Assembly: GCA_903813345.2 (NCBI GenBank)
Contig: CAIIXF020000004.1
Span: 11,257,196-11,321,195, forward strand
Length of the DNA stretch: 64,000 bases
Source of the DNA: Owenia fusiformis
Lineage: Eukaryota; Annelida; Polychaeta; Sabellida; Oweniidae
Direction of reading: 5' to 3'
Below are positions 11,619-22,093 of the stretch, piece after piece (positions within the stretch are counted from its first letter, which is position 1; each line of letters starts with the position of its first letter). Position numbers and translations under genes: made by a program. The notes under the pieces are model-generated. The model saw nothing but the letters and a program-made list of their open reading frames with translations. It was not told where the DNA came from and ran no database searches.

Positions 11619-12145
11619 AAGTGTTCAAAACGAGGCTGCAACGCGTAACAGACGCAAATGAAGGCGACTCCGATTAACGGAGCCAATTCGTCGTCTATTT
11701 CCTCGAAACATGGAAGAGGTTTTGAATTTTGATTTCCCGATTCTATAACTTTCTTGAGCTATCTTCTAATTCCAATCAAGGTGATGTTTCGCGACTCATG
11801 AGCAAATTTAACGTTGGCATTGAATCTGTTTACAAAATTTCACTCGCCAGAAACGCGGCACAGTCATTTTCAGCAATATGGCAATGCGTCCACAGCATAG
11901 ATCAAGGGAAAAACCAATACCCGGTGATTTCAGCGTGAAGTGGCGTTTCGTTCAGTGGATGAGCTGCGCGCGCGCGCATAAATGTGATTATCCAATAGCG
12001 ACCTACAGAGGGCGCTATCAATAACGCCCTTGCATAGATTAGCTTGTACGGCCCAGTAGCTTAAAGATAAACTTAACGCCATTTCAAACTTCCCCAAAGT
12101 TGCCATTGTGTGTCTTAACCGCGTTGCAGCCTCGTTTTGAATAGA
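11617..12145. mobile_element. Inverted-repeat element, ~530 bp
   Basis: The left end (TTCAAAACGAGGCTGCAACGCG) is repeated in inverted form at about 12112-12145. Similarity extends roughly 40 bp. The interior contains a CG-repeat (about 11966-11978) and a 106-codon minus-strand frame without recognisable domains. It is probably a small DNA transposon. No clear target duplication is visible. Confidence 0.5.
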
Positions 12146-12509
12146 TATGCTTGGCTGGAACGCGTTATCTCTGCCCATGGTGGTATATGTCTGGTTAACC
12201 CATCGCGGACGTTGAGCTAAAAACGTTGTGCGATACCTCTCTAATGTCAACAGGTCAAGTTGCTTAAACGTAAGAAACCTGGGAAGAACACAAGTGCCCC
12301 AGTCGTTTATAAAAAAAATATGTGTCCTTGTGAAACATCTGTAATACTACTGTGTATGTATGTATGTATATCTTTATTGCCCTTTATGAAAAGGAGATAC
12401 ATGTATACAGTGTACAATGAAAATAATGCTGATATAACATTAATGCTAAATGAACATAGAATAAAAATATATACAATATATAAAACACACTTTATACGAC
12501 TACGTTAGA

Positions 12510-13075
12510 TGAGTGCTAACCATCTTCCCCAAGGTCGATGTAAGCATCTCATCTAACGAACCACAGACGATATAAGATGCTACCGCTATCTCATCGTCCA
12601 ATTACAACCCTCAATGAGATCATTTGTGCAGAGAGCATAATTGAAAAAGTAAAAAAGGTTAGGTTAAGAAAGGTTAAGTATGTACATACAATTTTATACA
12701 TTATATAATACACTTATCTCATTAGTTGAGTGCAAACCATCTTCCCCAAGGTCGATGTAAGCATCTCATCCACTGAACCACAGACGATATAAGATGCTAC
12801 CGCTATCTCATCGTCCAATTACAACCCTTAATGAGATCATTTTGTGCAGAGATCATAATTGAAAAAGTAAAAAAGGTTAAGTATGTACAAACATTTTATA
12901 CATTATATAATACACTTATCTCATTAGTTGAGTGCAAACCATCTTCCCCAAGGTCGATGTAAGCATCTCATCCAATGAACCACAGACGATATAAGATGCT
13001 ACCGCTACCTCATCGTCCAATTACAACCATTTGAGAGATCATTTGTTCAGAGATCACAATTGACAGTAGATATAG
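12510..13075 (-). repeat. Three ~210-bp tandem units in the LINE 3' UTR
   Basis: The phrase CCATCTTCCCCAAGGTCGAT begins at about 12519, 12739 and 12941. Each is followed by CGATATAAGATGCTACCGCT and ATCTCATCGTCCAATTACAA. The units are over 90% alike. A single diverged relative of the CTTGGGGAAGATG phrase is also present near 7290. Confidence 0.8.
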
Positions 13076-13207
13076 ATTAAGTATGTACATATGGTTTATA
13101 CCTTATGTATATAAAATATATAGATAGATATAAAATACTTGACGCATTAATCAACAGATTTTAACCCATGGTTTGCATTAAAACGCATCCGAAATTATAT
13201 AAGTCAG

Positions 13208-14578
13208 TTATGAGTTGCATTGCAAGCACGAAGCACGGAGGTGGTATTGCTCTTGCACGATAAGTGAAACCCCTCTCAAAAAATCTAAAGACCGGGGATC
13301 ATTTCTAAAGTTAATCCCTAAAATGTTGTTAATATTCATCTCTATACCAAACTTTTGGCAGTGCTCATTCAGTTTACGTCTAAACGGGGTATAACTATTT
13401 GCTGTGCACGTTAACATAAAATGGATGACATTTTCCTGTTGAAACGTATTACACATATAACATAATTTTGACTTGTTTTCTCCGCCTCGATATTTTGTTC
13501 CTAGAGTATGTTCGTTTGTCAGAAGTTTGACCATAATTTTGCAACCACCGAGGGCAACAGGGAACTTTCTGGCAACACACCACCATATACTTGGACTCAA
13601 AGACCTAAAATCATTCAACCTAAATAGTTCAAGACCAGTATACATAATTGATCTAACAAACGTCCTCTGTATTTGTGCTGTCGAAAGTTCTGTAAAAACA
13701 ATTTTCTTCCACCTTTGTTTGGTGATTTGTGTTTTACAGTATAGCATATCGAGAATGTATTTATCCAAGTTGTATTTTATAGCACATATGAGCATGTTAC
13801 GGATAGGAGAAAACACATCAAAATTTGTTTTCATATACGACAATTTTATCAACCGTATCGTGAATATGTGTTTGTAAATATTTGAGCAACGGAGTTGTAA
13901 AATACTAAAGAAAAACATCATTCGGAGGAAATCTATGTAAAAGTCTATATCAAGTAACCCAAGAGGAAATGTTGAGACTGGATTGCTAGCAGATTGGGAA
14001 AGGGATTGAATCCTCCGTCCAATGCCTCTCTGTACTATGTTTAATTGTTCAATATCTTTTTGATGATAATTGATTACCGGAGCACCGTATGTCATACAGG
14101 GTATGGAATAAGTTTTGTATATCTGACATGCTGAAGTGGGAACAAGGCCTCCGCATTTACTTCCAATTCCTAGAAGGGCATTAAATTGAGATTTTCCTTT
14201 TTTGCATTTATCATTTACATAATTACTGATGTCATTATCTACAGACAGTGGTATACCAACGTGTTTAGCATAATTAGATTTTTCGATCGGTACACCTCCA
14301 ATGTTTAGCTTTTGAGTGGCTCCCAATTCGATTTTACTGTTAAAAACAAGATATGTGCACTTTTGTGGGTGTACTTCATATCTCCATTGATTGCTATGTT
14401 TAGTAAGTGCGTCCAATAGGACTTGCATATTTTGAAATGAGTTTGATAGGATACACATGTCATCAGCGTAGCATGGACTGACACAGCTGGTGTCTCCTAA
14501 GGTGGACCCGATACTTAGTTTAGTCATGGTTTCAATTATGTCAGACATGTATAATTGATAGAAGAGCATTGACAGCAC
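13208..14578 (-). CDS. LINE reverse transcriptase, C-terminal part
   Basis: 456 codons are open from the first ATG. The true frame continues upstream in phase to about 14645 (VLVGGARSNSFPILQGVHQG), so the ATG is not the real start. It encodes the palm and thumb of a non-LTR reverse transcriptase: YADD at about residues 37-40, and a downstream KCTYLVFNSK block typical of the family. A C-terminal CCHC-like zinc motif lies near residues 388-410. The protein copies its own RNA at a nicked target. With no endonuclease in this copy it cannot move itself. The frame has no internal stop over 1.4 kb, so the insertion is fairly young. The clade remains open (CR1, Jockey or Rex-like). Confidence 0.85.
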   Translation of the reverse strand: MLSMLFYQLYMSDIIETMTKLSIGSTLGDTSCVSPCYADDMCILSNSFQNMQVLLDALTKHSNQWRYEVHPQKCTYLVFNSKIELGATQKLNIGGVPIEKSNYAKHVGIPLSVDNDISNYVNDKCKKGKSQFNALLGIGSKCGGLVPTSACQIYKTYSIPCMTYGAPVINYHQKDIEQLNIVQRGIGRRIQSLSQSASNPVSTFPLGLLDIDFYIDFLRMMFFFSILQLRCSNIYKHIFTIRLIKLSYMKTNFDVFSPIRNMLICAIKYNLDKYILDMLYCKTQITKQRWKKIVFTELSTAQIQRTFVRSIMYTGLELFRLNDFRSLSPSIWWCVARKFPVALGGCKIMVKLLTNEHTLGTKYRGGENKSKLCYMCNTFQQENVIHFMLTCTANSYTPFRRKLNEHCQKFGIEMNINNILGINFRNDPRSLDFLRGVSLIVQEQYHLRASCLQCNS

Positions 14579-14669
14579 GCCACCTTGATGTACACCTTGG
14601 AGAATAGGAAATGAATTTGAGCGCGCACCACCTACTAGAACTGCGCACCTATAATGTTTTGTTTACTAA

Positions 14670-15188
14670 AACTTCTCATGATCAGGGATAGACATATCAG
14701 CACTTAAAAAATAAAACAAAAGACAGTACCATCCTATGCAGGCGGAGCCTATGTGAAATATTTGTCCAACTTCCCCAGTTCACCAATGTTTTTGTCGGAG
14801 AATATATTATAAGTAATACAAGACGGAGTGACAGTCGAGTTTTGATGTACTAAGATAAAAACATCCACCCCTCCCACTCTCTTTGTACCAATAATCACTC
14901 GGTACACACAGAATGGGATCCGGGAGGGGTATTTTTAGCAAGACAATTTTTTTAATAATCATCTATTTTAGTACGTATATAACGTAAGTGACATGAATGA
15001 GGAAAAAACAAATTCAAACGGAAATGGATTTAGTATGTCTTCAACATGGAAGTTTTATTAATGCAATACAACAAAAACATTTTTTCATATTTAGTTTTAT
15101 TGTTTTGTCATATGTTTCAAATATAATTGCAATTTACGAAAACAAATAATTTAAAATATGTACAACTTTCATATAATGCGCCATTAAT
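14670..15188. other. Intergenic, nothing recognised
   Basis: AT-rich, with no open frame, repeat end or RNA gene that I can support. Confidence 0.5.
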
Positions 15189-15890
15189 CTAATGGTGGCG
15201 ACATATTTTCGAGGATTGTGCCATCCTAAAGAATGGGTATCGATATGGCGAACTTTTGAATTGTAACAATATAATTTGAAATAGATATACATACTTTCGT
15301 CTATATTGTTTTAAAAAAACATCAAACACTTGTTTTGTTCTTGGTATCATGTTTCCAGAGTGAAATAAAACATTTTTCCGAACCTCATTGGAACAAAACG
15401 ACATAAACACAACATGTTTAGGTCTCTCAATATTGTAATTGTACAAAGGAAATTTTGGTTGATTTTAAAAAAGTATATTGTTATTGTTAATGAAATAAAA
15501 GTTTTTTCTTGATTTTTATCTATTTTGAGGGGATTTTGTTTTAATTTTTTGTATATTTTTTGTATAACTTTAATATTGAGAGGTCTAAAAACATGTTTTA
15601 TATGCTATTTTGTTCCAACAACGTTCGGAAAGACATTTTATTTCATTCTCACAAGAATTGGTAGAAAGGAGCAAAAACAATTGCACTAAAAAACAAAAAA
15701 ATGTTAACAAAAACAATTACATAAAATATTTCTAAATAATTTTCGCATTAAATTGTTGTCAATCAGTCAACATTACATAAAATACCATGTTTTTTTACAA
15801 ACTGTTTTCAATGATTGGTTTTTAAGAGAAAAACATTGTTGAATTCAGTTCTCCATATCGATACCTATCCTTTAGATCACATCAGTTTTG
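15189..15890. mobile_element. Foldback (long inverted repeat) element
   Basis: The left arm (about 15189-15450) and right arm (about 15560-15890) are inverted copies around a centre near 15505. CCTAAAGAATGGGTATCGATA on the left pairs with inverted TATCGATACCTATCCTTTAG on the right. AAATAAAACATTTTTCCGAAC pairs with GTTCGGAAAGACATTTTATTT. AGGTCTCTCAATATT pairs with AATATTGAGAGGTCT. It is a MITE-like palindrome with no coding capacity. Confidence 0.7.
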
Positions 15891-16280
15891 TAATCGCATA
15901 TATAGAAAATCATCAAAGTGGCATATAAAATCTAATAATGGCGACAGTCTAATAATTGGTAATTTGATAATGCCACCCCAATTTTAGTTCAAGATATTGA
16001 GTTATGTGAATGTAATCGTATATAGAAAATCGTTAAAATTTTAAAATCGTATGCATAAAATCGTTGTATAAAATATAATCATGTCCAAGTTAAGTACACG
16101 ATTTCAAGTTATGTAATCGTATATAGAAAATCGTCGACATTTTATAATCGTACACTATTACATAAAATCGTTGTATAAAATCTAATAGTGGCGACATCTT
16201 GTCATCCTAAGTTGATATGTCCCATGTTAAGTGCACGATTTCAAGTTATGTAATTGAATGTAGAAAACCGTCGAAATGTA
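15891..16280. repeat. ~115-bp diverged tandem units
   Basis: The phrase GTAATCGTATATAGAAAATCG recurs near 15892, 16010, 16115 and 16250, with AAAATCTAATAGTGGCGACA at some junctions. These units share the AATGGCGACA phrase with the neighbouring foldback element and may be an extension of it. Confidence 0.6.
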
Positions 16281-16428
16281 AAGAAGAAAAACATGCATCT
16301 TATTCGAAAAATAGATTCTTGTAGGTCTCGAACTCGACATTTTACTGGACGTCTACTTTTGGAGATCAGGGTTAAAGGTCTTCTGATGTTAGCTGCCCTA
16401 AACTCACACAAGTAGGCTATATATACAT

Positions 16429-17071
16429 TGAACTACGTGTTAAAGCCTCTTTACATTTGAATTAACCTGCGATGAAAATATTTATACTATTGATGGAAAC
16501 GTAATTTGACTTTATTTCCAATACCTCAAAATGTTCTCAATTTCATTATTTTGATGAATTTTTGAAAATCGACATTCCCATGTTAACCAATGGGAAATGG
16601 TAGGTTTGCCGCAAGTCATATGACAGAAGATCCATCGATCTGAGTCCTTGCAAAAAATACAAGTTGGGTAGACAATTGAATTTGCTAACTTTATTTAAGA
16701 AAAAATTGATACGTTTCTTCAGGTTCAAAAAAGTTATAGGGCTTTAAAGTCAAAATTGTTTTTCAAAAACCTCTCCCATTGAAATAACACAGGAGGCGAA
16801 ATTGATTTTCAAAAATGACTGTAACTTAAGTATTCATCAAGTAAACTTAACACTTAGTGTACAAAAAAGTTAGACAATTCAATTTTCTATATAAGAATAT
16901 TTTTGCTAAAGCTTTTACTAAATAGATATCCTGATTTCTGATTTGCCAAGAACCCACCATATCCCATTGGTTTACATGGGAATGACGATTTTCAAAAGTA
17001 TTGTCACCGCAGGTAAAGTAAATGAAAATTCAAAGGTAAAGAGCCTTTAGACTAAAGAGACACGTAGTTCA
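16429..17071. mobile_element. Foldback MITE, 643 bp
   Basis: The termini TGAACTACGTG and CACGTAGTTCA are inverted. Inner blocks pair as well: ACATTCCCATGTTAACCAAT on the left with the inverted ATTGGTTTACATGGGAATG on the right, and AATGGTAGGTTTGCCG with the inverted form of CCAAGAACCCACCATAT. There is no open frame of note. Confidence 0.75.
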
Positions 17072-17264
17072 TTGGGGGAGCAACGGTTGCCAAACTTATG
17101 GAGGGGAGTGTACTTTGAGGTTTTGAAAGTGCATCCTTTTTGTTTCTGTGTTTTTGTGCCAGTGTGACAACCTTGTTTACAATACTGCATTTTAAAACGG
17201 CACGTTCACTTCCCCGAACTTGGTATTGAGATAAAAAAAATTGGGATAGGTCCCAGTTTGTTAA

Positions 17265-17823
17265 AGGGTTCCGATAAGCATCCCGTATAAAAACAATATG
17301 GCGGCTCCAGGCGAATCGACTGGATCAGTCCATTTTTAAGAAATAAGGGGAGTTCTGTAAAATCCAGTTTATTGAAATTGTCTTTGAGATAAAGTAATCC
17401 GTTTATAATGATTTTGAAAACATTATCCATAGAGTGATTGCGTTCAAAGAATATGTAAAACAGCCAATATAAATCCTTGTATTAGAACTGCTTTGTTTCA
17501 TTTGTAGGATATTTCATATACCAAGCTGTGTGCTATTACGTTATGGGTAAATTTAGATGTCAATTTTTCCTTATTATACACAAATAGAAGATCCTGAAAC
17601 TTCACCCATAAATGTGGAATTGATTTGTCAAGATAAAAATCACCGTTTTATAAGTATGTGACGATCTATAATATACTTATGCTATATAACAGTTAGAGGT
17701 GTTGACTCAACGACCTCGAGCCTGTGAACCCTTGAGTATTATTCCGGGATCGGGCCTTTTATACTAAACGGTGAGCAACACCAGAAACGAGCGTTCGATT
17801 TGCTAAACGATATGCGTCACCCT
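17265..17823. mobile_element. TTAA-flanked non-autonomous DNA element, copy B
   Basis: 559 bp, with TTAA at 17261-17264 and 17824-17827. It is nearly identical to 9762-10333. Where copy A gives the GPCR its GAT TAG stop, this copy reads GAT AAG. It ends about 45 bp before the next element begins. Confidence 0.85.
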
Positions 17824-17867
17824 TTAAACGAAATAAGCAATGCTTCACACTGCCCTGGAGGTTACAA

Positions 17868-20261
17868 CAAGGCATTAACATGACAAAATGTCACCACCTA
17901 GTTGCTCACAATATTATGAGTTCAAACTTAAGTCAGATTTGAATTTCTGAGAACTTGTAAAGTCAAATTAGAACTTCTGAAAAGATGTAGATGATTTTGA
18001 AAAAAAAATTTGGTCAATTTGAAGCAAGTTGAAAACAGATCTTTTTGACCTTTTTGACCTTGAGAAGGTCATTAAAGGTCAAATGTCAAATCTAAAGTCA
18101 GATTTGAATTTCTGAGAACATGTAGATGATTTTGAGAAAAAAAATTAGTCAATTTGAAGCAAGTTGAAAAAAGACCTTTTTGACCTTTTTTGACCTTGAG
18201 AAGGTCATTGAAGGTCAAATGTCAAATCTAAAGTTATATTTGAATTTCTGAGAACATGTAGATGATTTTGAAAAAAAATTTAGTCAATTTGAAGCAAGAT
18301 GAAAAAATACCTTTTTGACCTTTTTTGACATTGAGAAGGTCATTGAAGGTCAAATGTCAAATCTAAAGTCAGATTTGAATTTCTGAGAACATGTAGATGA
18401 TTTTGAAAAAAAAATTTAGTCAATTTGAAGCAAGTTGAAAAAAGACCTTTTTGACCTTTTTTGACTTTGAGAAGGTCATTGAAGGTCAATTGTCAAATCT
18501 TAAGTCAAATCTAAAGTCAGATTTGAATTTCTGAGAACACGTAGATGATTTTGAAAATTTTTTTTAGTCAATTTGAAGCAAGTTGAAAACAGACCTTTTT
18601 GACCTTTTTTGACCTTGAGAAGGTCATTAAAGGTCAAATGTCAAATCTAAAGTCAGATTTGAATTTCTGAGAACATGTAGATGATTTTGAAAAAAAAAAT
18701 TAGTCAATTTGAAGCAAGTTGAAAAAAGACCTTTTTGACCTTTTTTGACTTTGAGAAGGTCATTAAAGGTCAAATGTCAAATCTAAAGTCAGATTTGAAT
18801 TTCTGAGAACACGTAGATGATTTTGAAAAATTTTTTAGTCAATTTAAAGCAAGTTGAAAACAGACCTTTTTGACCTTTTTTGACCTTGAGAAGGTCATTA
18901 AAGGTCAAATGTCAAATCTAAAGTCAGATTTGAATTTCTGAGAACATGTAGATGATTTTGAAAAAAAAAATTAGTCAATGTGAAGCAAGTTGAAAACAGA
19001 CCTTTTTTGACCTTGAGAAGGTCATTGAAGGTCAAATGTCAAATCTTAAGTCAAATCTTAAGTCAGATTTGAATTTCTGAGAACACGTAGATGATTTTGA
19101 AAAAAAAATTTAGTCAATTTGAAGCAAGTTGAAAACAGACCTTTTTGACCTTTTTTGACCTTGAGAAGGTCATTGAAGGTCAAATGTCAAATCTAAAGTC
19201 AGATTTGAATTTCTGAGAACATGTAGATGATTTTGAAAAAAAAATTTAGTCAATTTGAAGCAAGTTGAAAAAAGACCTTTTTGACCTTTTTTGACTTTGA
19301 GAAGGTCATTGAAGGTCAAATGTCAAATCTTAAGTCAAATCTAAAGTCAGATTTGAATTTCTGAGAACACGTAGATGATTTGAAAAATTTTTTTAGTCAA
19401 TTTGAAGCAAGTTGAAAACAGACCTTTTTGACCTTTTTTGACCTTGAGAAGGTCATTGAAGGTCAAATGTCAAATCTAAAGTCAGATTTGAATTTCTGAG
19501 AACATGTAGATGATTTTGAAAAAAAAATTTAGTCAATTTGAAGCAAGTTGAAAAAAGACCTTTTTGACCTTTTTTGACTTTGAGAAGGTCATTGAAGGTC
19601 AAATGTCAAATCTTAAGTCAAATCTAAAGTCAGATTTGAATTTCTGAGAACACGTAGATGATTTGAAAAAATTTTTTAGTCAATTTGAAGCAAGTTGAAA
19701 ACAGACCTTTTTGACCTTTTTTGACCTTGAGAAGGTCATTGAAGGTCAAATGTCAAATCTTAAGTCAGATTTGAATTTCTGAGAACACGTAGATGATTTT
19801 GAAAAAAAAATTTAGTCAATTTGAAGCAAGTTGAAAACAGACCTTTTTGACCTTTTTTGACCTTGAGAAGGTCATTGAAGGTCAAATGTCAAATCTAAAG
19901 TCAGATTTGAAGGTCAAATGTCAAATCTAAAGTCAGATTTGAATTTCTGAGAACATGTAGATGATTTTGAAAAAAAATTTAGTCAATGTGAAGCAAGTTG
20001 AAAAAAGACCTTTTTGACCTTGAGAAGGTCATTGAAGGTCAAATGTCAAATCTAAAGTCAGATTTGAACTTCTGAGAACATGTAGATGATTTAGAAAAAA
20101 ATTGAAGTCAGTCTAAACAGTATTTGTTAAGTTATAGGAAGTTGTAAGAAATTGTTACAGACGCCAACCGCCGGACGCCGGACGCCAACCACCAACCGCC
20201 GGACGCCGTCGCAAAAAAACGGAGACCATAACAATATGTCACCACTTTTGGTGGTGACATA
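17868..20261. mobile_element. Hairpin-ended element with ~138-bp tandem core, copy 1 (Helitron2/HINE-like)
   Basis: The left end AAGGCATTAACATGACAAAA and the following TGTCACCACCT are shared with copy 2 at 54408 and with short copies at 39585 and 60386. The right end is a perfect hairpin, ATGTCACCAC with a TTTTG loop then GTGGTGACAT (20236-20260), preceded by a CGCCGGACGCC/CCAACCA minisatellite and GGAGACCATAACAAT. No target duplication is evident. Short terminal inverted repeats, a 3' hairpin, an internal tandem core and no duplication resemble the non-autonomous Helitron2 (Helentron/HINE) and mollusc pearl-type elements; this assignment is inference. There is no coding capacity. Confidence 0.75.
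17935..20110. repeat. ~138-bp satellite core, ~15 units, with nuclear-receptor half-sites
   Basis: Counting GAGAAGGTCA gives 15 units. A typical unit contains TTTGACCTTTTTTGACCT then TGAGAAGGTCATTGAAGGTC. That is TGACCT-N4-TGACCT followed by AGGTCA-N4-AGGTCA, two opposed DR4s, and it also includes TGACCTTGA, the reverse complement of the ERR/NR5A site TCAAGGTCA. In the middle of the array two unit types (AACATGTAGATG and AACACGTAGATG) alternate, giving a ~285-bp higher-order repeat. Confidence 0.85.
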
Positions 20262-20264
20262 ACA

Positions 20265-21975
20265 ATATACTTCAAGCCCAGTTATAAATGAATGTGTATG
20301 CTATCTAGTGTATCTGTGACCTAAAAACTACAACGGCCAATCATTTATTTTATTACACACAGTTGCATCATGGAATCTAATTAACGTTCTTTTGTACCAT
20401 AGTAAGGAAAACACAATAATTCATCAACATAATTGTCATTACAATATGTTTCATTTTGACCATTCTTTCCCATAAAAGGGGCAAATGTCGTTACCTTGTT
20501 AGTTCAAAATAGCCCGCATCTGAACTGCTAATAATAAAGGTAAGCAAACAATTCCAGGTTGCAATAATCTAATTTCACTTAATTTGACAAAAGCAAACAT
20601 GTCTCAACATGGATGAAAAATTATAATAAAAAATTCACAACTATTTCAGGCATGATATATGAAATTCCAGCAAATCAAAATACATATGTATTGAACATGA
20701 TTAATTTCAAGTTGGCATTTGAGTGAAATAAAGAAATATTGGATGGAGGGGGGGGGTGGATGGGGGGGGGAGTAACGTGTATATAAGACATGATAATACA
20801 TACTACTTGAATTTATTCTTATAACTATTTTTCCCATTTTTCATTCTCCAGAGATATAATATCCAGTTTCTTACTGGGGTACTGAGTTTAGTTTTTTCAA
20901 ATACAGGAGTTCTTTTGAATTTGTTCCATCGTAAAGACATATAACCCACGACTTCCATCACGACCATCAATTTATTTATTCTATAATAATTTTCTAAAAC
21001 CTATTTATTTTTAATTTCTGTATGTCACCACCCAATGATTGTGACATAAAATGATACAATTTATATAACATTTTCAGAAATTAGAAATTACCGGGAATAG
21101 TTCTGATACGGGATCTGATACTGGATTTTTGCTGATACGCGATCCAATACGGGATTTTTTGAATATCAATTTTATTCCCTGTTATTTTCCCGGGGAAAAC
21201 ATGTTATTATGGAATAATAGATTATATGATAGGATATTACACATTAATTTCTTTACCACATTGTGTGCTGAACCATTCCACGAAGATGTTGTTTCCAAAT
21301 CTTTGCATGACTCCGCAGGGGGAATGCAAAGTTTGAGTCTTGGGCTTAAATTCTTTTCACATAATGCAAAATTTTCTATAAAATCACCTAAAAGATACAA
21401 AATCACTAAAATAACATATTTTCAATGAAACTTTTTGCAAGGGTCAAGTATTGGAAAACTCAATTTCAATCTCAATCGCTTAGCAACTGTACACAACGAA
21501 TGCGTTATTGATATTTCACACACTGTTCATTTTGTGAATACTCTCTTCTGATTGGCTGGAATCGGATACACCTTGCCTAGCTATGTGTGAATTATATGTA
21601 ATGCCACGAGGTTCATCTAAGAGGAGGGAAAGCCCCAGAGCTTTAGCGATGACTGACATATTACGTCTCTTGCGTACCACCTTCGTTTGCGCAAATTTAA
21701 CGCGTCGTTGTGATGTTTTAATCGATTTAAGCATATTCCTTGCATCCTTCTAAATAATCTTTATCTTGGTGTGAAATAACAAGCTATGATATTGGTTAAC
21801 ACGCCAGAAATTTACATAATATTACTCGAAGCGTTATTAGAAAATTTTGAATCCGCCATTCTTGTTTGTCGATTTTGACCAATGAGAGACGTGGGTCATT
21901 TCAATACAGGTTTACATTATAAGCGTATGTCATCTTTGAACTCTGGGGTTAATCCCCCTCTTGGTTGATCTCTTA
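20265..21975. other. Intergenic; possible shared promoter zone near its right end
   Basis: No gene is certain. G-rich runs lie at 20745-20770. A small hairpin related to the element above is at 21026-21051 (TGTCACCACCC...TTGTGACA). CCAAT-type motifs (inverted ATTGG) at about 21552 and 21880 sit between a basic 72-codon minus-strand frame (21516-21734) and the plus-strand gene starting at 22094. This is only suggestive. Confidence 0.3.
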
Positions 21976-21976
21976 G

Positions 21977-22015
21977 TCACTGGTGATCCACTCGATTACG
22001 CAGGTTACCGCTTTG
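21977..22015. mobile_element. End fragment of the 45.05-kb foldback MITE family
   Basis: TCACTGGTGATCCACTCGAT then TACGCAGGTTACC matches the terminal ~35 bp of the hairpin element at 45054-45592. No partner end is visible, so it is a solo end lying about 80 bp upstream of the cysteine-rich gene. Confidence 0.6.
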
Positions 22016-22093
22016 GAATATTGTTTGCTCGGAAAGAATTAAAATAGTTTCATTATCTTTTACCCAATATTATACTTTACTCTTTTGCAGAAC

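Larger units (their letters stand above)
12350..14665 (-). mobile_element. 5'-truncated LINE (non-LTR retrotransposon)
   Basis: On the minus strand, coding begins near 14645 and runs to a stop at 13208. It carries the reverse-transcriptase phrases FPILQGVHQGGVLSMLF and YADDMCILS (the catalytic YADD), a long thumb and connection region, and a C-terminal Cys/His pattern CYMC...HFMLTC of the CR1/Jockey/I-like kind. The endonuclease and most of the fingers domain are missing, as expected for 5' truncation. The 3' UTR spans 13207-12350 and contains three ~210-bp tandem units. The 3' end reads GGGCAATAAAGATATACATA followed by a (TACA)n-like tail. The clade is not resolved. Confidence 0.85.

Noticed and set aside
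17935-20110. CRISPR-like array
   Set aside because: Units are contiguous ~138-bp repeats without unique spacers in an animal genome, so this is a satellite inside a transposon.
21516-21734. Basic 72-codon open frame on the minus strand, possibly divergent from the 22094 gene
   Set aside because: No recognisable domain, poly(A) signal or splice support. Composition is plausible but not enough.
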